This document shows, one piece after another, positions 59,501 to 64,000 of a DNA stretch of 64,000 nucleotides. The translations under genes and the position numbers were made by a program. The notes below the pieces were generated by a model. That model was not told the origin of the DNA. It was given only the letters and a program-made list of their open reading frames with translations, and made no database searches. Origin of the DNA: Rostratula benghalensis (taxonomy: Eukaryota; Chordata; Aves; Charadriiformes; Rostratulidae). The DNA lies in contig VXAI01000090.1 in NCBI GenBank assembly GCA_013399305.1, positions 2,679,405-2,743,404 on the forward strand, given 5' to 3'. Within the stretch, counting starts at the first letter, position 1. Each line of letters starts with the position of its first letter.

Positions 59501-62500
59501 CTTGTCTATGTCTTGATTGTTGATAGCTCATCATGACTATATGCGACAATGTTGAATGCAAATACCCATCCTGATACTGATAGGAATGCCAAAACTTCTT
59601 GGTTGAAAAAGCAATTTTTGTGTATGTTGATGGCTTTAACTTAACTATATTTCTCACAGTCACATTCAAAGGAGATCCTTTATTGACTAAGCTCTGAAGT
59701 AAACATGACTCTTTAATAAAAGAACCAAATCTTTTTGAGTCTTTCTTTTCTCCTTTCTTTTCAAGAACCAGACTGTCAGGAAACTGTCAAAATTAATGGT
59801 GTACTATGTTGTCTGCCAGATAGCCACTGACCCATAAGCTTTGTTTCCACTGTGCTCAAGTGGAGTTGTCAGCATCTTCAATCTGCTACTATTGCCGGAA
59901 GTGTTTACGTAATACTTAATGCAGCTTCTGTGAGAGTTTGTTTTGAATAGCAGGATTTTGATTCATTTTGATGAATACTATGAAGCTTCCTAGCTCCTGC
60001 TGTCCCAATAATTGCTTACCTTCTCAGCAGTCAAATTTTTGTGGATGTTGAGGTCCAGTGTGACTACTACATCTGACCCAGTCTCTACTTTCTCTGAACT
60101 TTCAGTTAACACAGACTGTGAATGACTAAGGCAGGTCACGGCCTCCAGCCCCCTCTGGAGAGAGAGGGAGTGCAAAGGGTGTGAGCATCTGCAGTGTGAT
60201 GCACCACGGATGAATGGTCGTTACTCCAGTAAGAGTCTGTTCCTTTCTTTACACTGTTATTACAGTGGCCTCAGCCTTTTGCAGTAGGCAGTGATAGGAG
60301 AGTCATCCTTGAGTTGTAACCTCGTGTTTAGCTACAACAGGAAGTTACTTGTGGCTCTGGTGTGTCAGTGGCATCTCTTATGTGCGTCTTTGAATATATG
60401 TATGTGCCCTAGGGAGAAAGCAGTGGTAAAAGACCCAAGATAATGAGTCTGAACAAGAATTGTGGTGCATGAACTGAGAAGACCTCACACTCAGATCATA
60501 CAAAAAAATCCTCAAGGTTTAGTTTTAATCTGGTTGTGAGTTTTAGAGAAGTGTCTAAGATGGTGGTTAAATAAAAGTCTGACTATCGTGGTGTTTGCCA
60601 CAGTTTCCAAAAAATGCAATTGGAGAGGGGGGAGGAGATGGATTGAGAGCTTTATTTTTAGTTGTGCCACACTTGAATGAACAGATGAGTGAGCATCTGT
60701 AGGGAAAAATATATAGAGTGAAGCTTTAGTTTGCATGGAAGGAGAGAGGTCTTGTATATTTGGGAACCCTCAGCAGGGAGTGGCTGACCTTACGTGTACA
60801 GATTTTTACTTAATGAAGAAACATATTAGAGCAGTGAGTAGTGGGGAGGAGTATGTGGGGGAGGATCAGGGACACTCTGAAGAAGGAATAAAGGAAAGCA
60901 TTCTGGAAATCAAGGACCAGTATTTTAAAGGCAGTATGGCCACACATACCAAATATGATTGATAGCAGAGGTAAGGATGGAGCACTGATCTTAAGTTGTT
61001 GGCTAAGTAGTGTCATGGGTAGAAATATCTGATACAGTTATGATATAGCAGCAATTTAAAATTTATTAATGATTTGAGGCAAATCAATTGCAGATTTGAA
61101 AATGACAAGATTCACACTAACTTACCATAGGGTATCCTAAATCAGTAGGTATGTGTATGAACCTACCCCCCTGGAGGGGTGTCACGCACACACAGATGAG
61201 TCTCTGACTGTTAGGACCAAAGGTTTCTTCACAGTGGGCAATTCTAGTGAGCTGATGAGTGCTCCTCTGACTCCTTACGTGTGCACAGACACCTGGACAG
61301 AAACTATTTGGATCCAGTAAAAGATCCAAACATGCAAACTAGCACATGTGTGGCTCTTTGGGCCTCAATCCAGATATTGTCTAGAGTGGTTGATTGTGGT
61401 TCTTGTTTCCATGTGACAGGGGACACAGGAGCCAGCTGTGCTAATGGAGCAGAACATAAAGCTCTGGTCTCTTACCCTTCACTTCTTTCTTTTATGTTGG
61501 ATTGTTATATATCCTGTGTGTTAATGGATTGTCATAACATTCTGGTCCATTCTATTGTTAAGTGGCCCAGGTGAGGGAGGAAATTGTGGCTAGTGCTGAG
61601 TGGCCTAAAGGGGGCCACAGCTAGTTACTAGGATCCTGGATGAGGTAATTTTAATGGTATCCTTAAGGTAAGATAGCACTAAAACAGACATCAACTCTAA
61701 AAGGAAAATGCTCAGTGATTTGGAGAGGTGGTGAGTTAAATGTGATATTAATGTCACTATATGTTAGGATGGGAAAAGCAGATGAGGTTGGGATTTGCTG
61801 CAAAGACTGAGAGAAAGAGCATTGTAAGAGAGAAGTGGAGGTAGTGTGTGAGACTGCACAAGGTGTGCAGTAGTCAGGAGGTGGTTTAGAAGTTGTGTGG
61901 CAGGGGAGGAGGACTGAGGCCGGGGAAGGGAGACAGAGGAACCAATAAACATGGTGAAAATTAAGGGGATGGTGGTAACAGGGAGGTTGTGAGAGAAGAG
62001 GGTGAGATATAGGGGAGGAATCACGCTTGGGCAGCTGATCCAAATTCATGCTTTGGCACTTTGATGTCAGGACAGTGGGTGGCACTTGCATTTTTTGAAA
62101 GTTAACCAGTGTCTTCCCAGAATAGGTTTCTGTGGCAGACTCAGGGAGTCAAAATGAGTCAAAAAGTCATTGTCAAAACACCAATATGTTTGCTCACATC
62201 TAGCGTTAATCTTTCTGATCCTTGAGCTCTGTATTCATCCAGAATTTGCTTTCCCCTTTTTTTGTTCTTCCAGCAGGAATTTGGCAATATGTGAGGACTA
62301 CAGTAAGCAGCAGGCTTTCTTTGAGAGAATAGGTATGGTCATTTTCTTAGCTGTTGTTTGTTTAAACAAAATATGCTACAGAGAAGGCCATATGTTAAGA
62401 CAGAGACAGGACATGTCTGATTTCTCCAAATTAAACATTCTCATTTACTGTTCATCACCAGAAGATGTCAGCAGTACCAGGAATGTATGCTGATGAAATG

Positions 62501-62514
62501 TGGTCTGGATGAGC
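56568..62514 (+). other. ZNF451: ZNF451 last intron in window, no exon found
   Basis: About 6 kb without an acceptor followed by an acidic, UIM-like frame. The region 61120-61570 is less AT-rich and has LTR-like texture but no clear ends. The region 61660-62090 is purine-rich on the plus strand. No other gene was recognised. Confidence 0.55.
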
Positions 62515-63200
62515 CAACAGTGAGTTGGATTGAAAAACCTGCTGAATGGCCAGACCTGGAACGTGTGGTGATCAGTGGCATGGAGTTCTTGGAGGCTAGT
62601 AACCAGCAGTGTATCCCGTGGGTCAGTACTGGGTCTGATCTTGTTTCATGTCTTTGTTGATGATGATGGAGCAGAATGTACCCTCAGCAGGCTTGCTGAT
62701 GACACAAAACAGAGTGACAGGTAATATATCAGAGGGTTGTGCCACCATCCAGAGGAACCTTGATGGGAGAAATAGGCCAACAGGAAGCTCATGAAGTTTG
62801 ACAAGGAGAAGTGCAAAGTCCTGCACCTGAGGAGGAACAGCCCCAGATGCTGATACATGCTGACCAGGAGTCAACCAACTGGAAAATAACTTTGCAGAAA
62901 AGGACCCGGGAGTCCTGGTGGACTCCAAGTTGACCGTGAGCAAGCAATGTGCTCTCATGGCTAAGGGGACCAATGGCATCCTGTTGCTAGCAGGTAGAGG
63001 GGAATGGTCTTTTCCTGCTACTCAGCACCAGTAAGGTCATAACTGTCAAGTTCTGAGCTCCCCAGTAGAGTATTTTTTAGTAATATTCAAAAGCTGCCTG
63101 GACATAATTCTGGGCAGCCAGCTCTAGGAAATCCTACTTGAACAGTGGGGACTGGCCAAGATGACCTCCAGAGGTCCCTTCCAACCTCAGCCGTTCTGTG
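62515..63200 (+). mobile_element. CR1 LINE 3' fragment with internal deletion
   Basis: It begins GTGAGTTGGATTGAAAAACC, then GTGGTGATCAGTGGCATGGA. It continues through the pol segment with GACAAGGAGAAGTGCAAAGT and CCTGCACCTGAGGAGGAACA. At about 62998-63090 it jumps to the 3' UTR (TGACCTCCAGAGGTCCCTTC, then CAACCTCAGCCGTTCTGTG). The last part of the pol frame is missing. It is dead and sense with ZNF451. Confidence 0.93.
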
Positions 63201-64000
63201 TTGTCTGCATGGAGTGTATTCGTAACTAGAATCCAAGATTTCCTTGAGCCTGGAGTTCAGACACAGGGTACACACACTACGAGCACCTAATGCACAATTA
63301 ATTAATGCACAGTTGCTACGAGCAACTCAGGCACAATGACTTGATCAATGTGGGTGATCAGCCTGGTGTCTTCTGACTTGAAAATGCATCTGTTTAATCA
63401 GTTGGCCTGCCTTTCTCTTTGGCTGACAAGTGGCGAGTTCCATGCTAATAGTTTCTGCTGTCTGGCCCCTAAGGAAGCTGAATTCCTGCCCTGTCCCCCC
63501 ATTCTTTGTTAGAACATTTCTGCCTAGGATTTTTGCCTGCAGACCACTTTTCTTCAGACTGTTACAGTCTTCTTCCTGCTTAAAAAAAAAAGTATCAGAA
63601 CTTGTAAAAATTCTCAATTTTACTACATTTGTGCCTTTAGTCTTTGCTCTGTGTAGATTTGGGGAGGGTGGGGGAAGGGGGGAACTATGAGGACAAAAGT
63701 TTTTGGTTTTGGGTAAGGAAAGTCTCAGTATAATTTGAGATACTGACAAGCCTTTGTGGGAAAGGCTCCTAAATAATATTTACCTCTTAGCCCCTTACTG
63801 GGTTAACTTCCACCAACTCACAAGATTTCAGAGAACTGCTTTGCAGAAAGTTGAATGTGTATTAAAACAGTGAGGTAGAGGGGAGTGGAGAAGACAGAGT
63901 GAGTGTGGCTCATGAGACTTTTAACATGCTTCTTAATCACATTTGATTTCTTCCCCCACGCCAAACCAACAGGAGATCATCTGCACTAATTGTTTTCAAG
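63201..64000. other. Unannotated end of window
   Basis: Mixed AT-rich sequence with a small repeated phrase (GCACAATTAATTAATGCACA, and CACTACGAGCACCT/GCTACGAGCAACT at about 63274-63325). No gene or repeat family was recognised. Confidence 0.5.

Noticed and set aside
60735..60962. Open frame with EEGIKESILEIKD, superficially like the ubiquitin-interacting tail of ZNF451
   Set aside because: The nearest upstream acceptor gives TGA in the required phase, and the rest does not resemble the human tail.
61120..61570. Possible solo LTR with TG...CA ends
   Set aside because: No terminal repeat, target duplication or recognisable LTR motif could be fixed, so only mentioned as unannotated.
63970..64000. 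AG-terminated pyrimidine stretch at the window end as acceptor for the last ZNF451 exon
   Set aside because: In the required phase the frame stops after five codons and shows no similarity to the expected acidic tail.
1..64000. tRNA, rRNA, CRISPR, riboswitch or novel defence-type system
   Set aside because: Nothing in the sequence supports these. The content is ordinary vertebrate genes, introns and retroelements.

Overview
This window comes from a bird genome. The evidence is the many CR1 LINE copies, including 3' ends with the ATTCTATG-type terminal repeat, a solo LTR of an avian endogenous-retrovirus type, compact CpG-island promoters, and vertebrate introns around three recognisable genes. 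The species cannot be fixed from sequence alone. The order DST(-) / BEND6(+) / ZNF451(+) matches the human 6p12.1 neighbourhood, so this is conserved vertebrate synteny.

Layout. About 1-1480 is a GC-rich island. On the minus strand it holds the first coding exon of the membrane-anchored isoform of dystonin (DST). It probably serves as a head-to-head promoter for BEND6 on the plus strand. From 956 to 13009 is a long first intron of BEND6 with little recognisable content: a 27-bp minisatellite, a poly-T run and two short CR1 tails. BEND6 coding exons run from 13043 to 22295. The model here is 473 codons, clearly longer than the 279-residue human protein as I recall it. It has an N-terminal module, an extra in-frame 99-nt exon and a proline/glutamine-rich C-terminal exon. 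The presumed 3' UTR extends to about 24070. A decayed CR1 LINE (endonuclease plus the start of reverse transcriptase) occupies 26545-28606 and abuts the CpG-island promoter of ZNF451 at 28630-29350.

ZNF451 (a SUMO E3/E4 ligase) fills the rest of the window. Twelve coding exons between 30094 and 56567 join in frame into 1029 codons plus one base. They include the SIM-PLRP-SIM N-terminus, C2H2 fingers (most in one 1652-nt exon) and the C-terminal PIN/NYN-like region. The last exon, expected to end in a ubiquitin-interacting motif, was not found and probably lies beyond base 64000. ZNF451 introns carry several CR1 copies, a 511-bp solo LTR with a matching 5-bp target duplication, an LTR-like block, a short N gap and simple repeats.

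I see no operon, CRISPR array, tRNA, rRNA or other unusual gene system. The most interesting observations are the enlarged BEND6 gene model, a GC-AG intron in ZNF451, a ZNF143/THAP11-type site in the ZNF451 promoter, and the LINE fragment that lacks its 3' half next to that promoter. All splice junctions were placed by reading the sequence and checking phase. Homology statements are from memory of the human proteins, not from a search.
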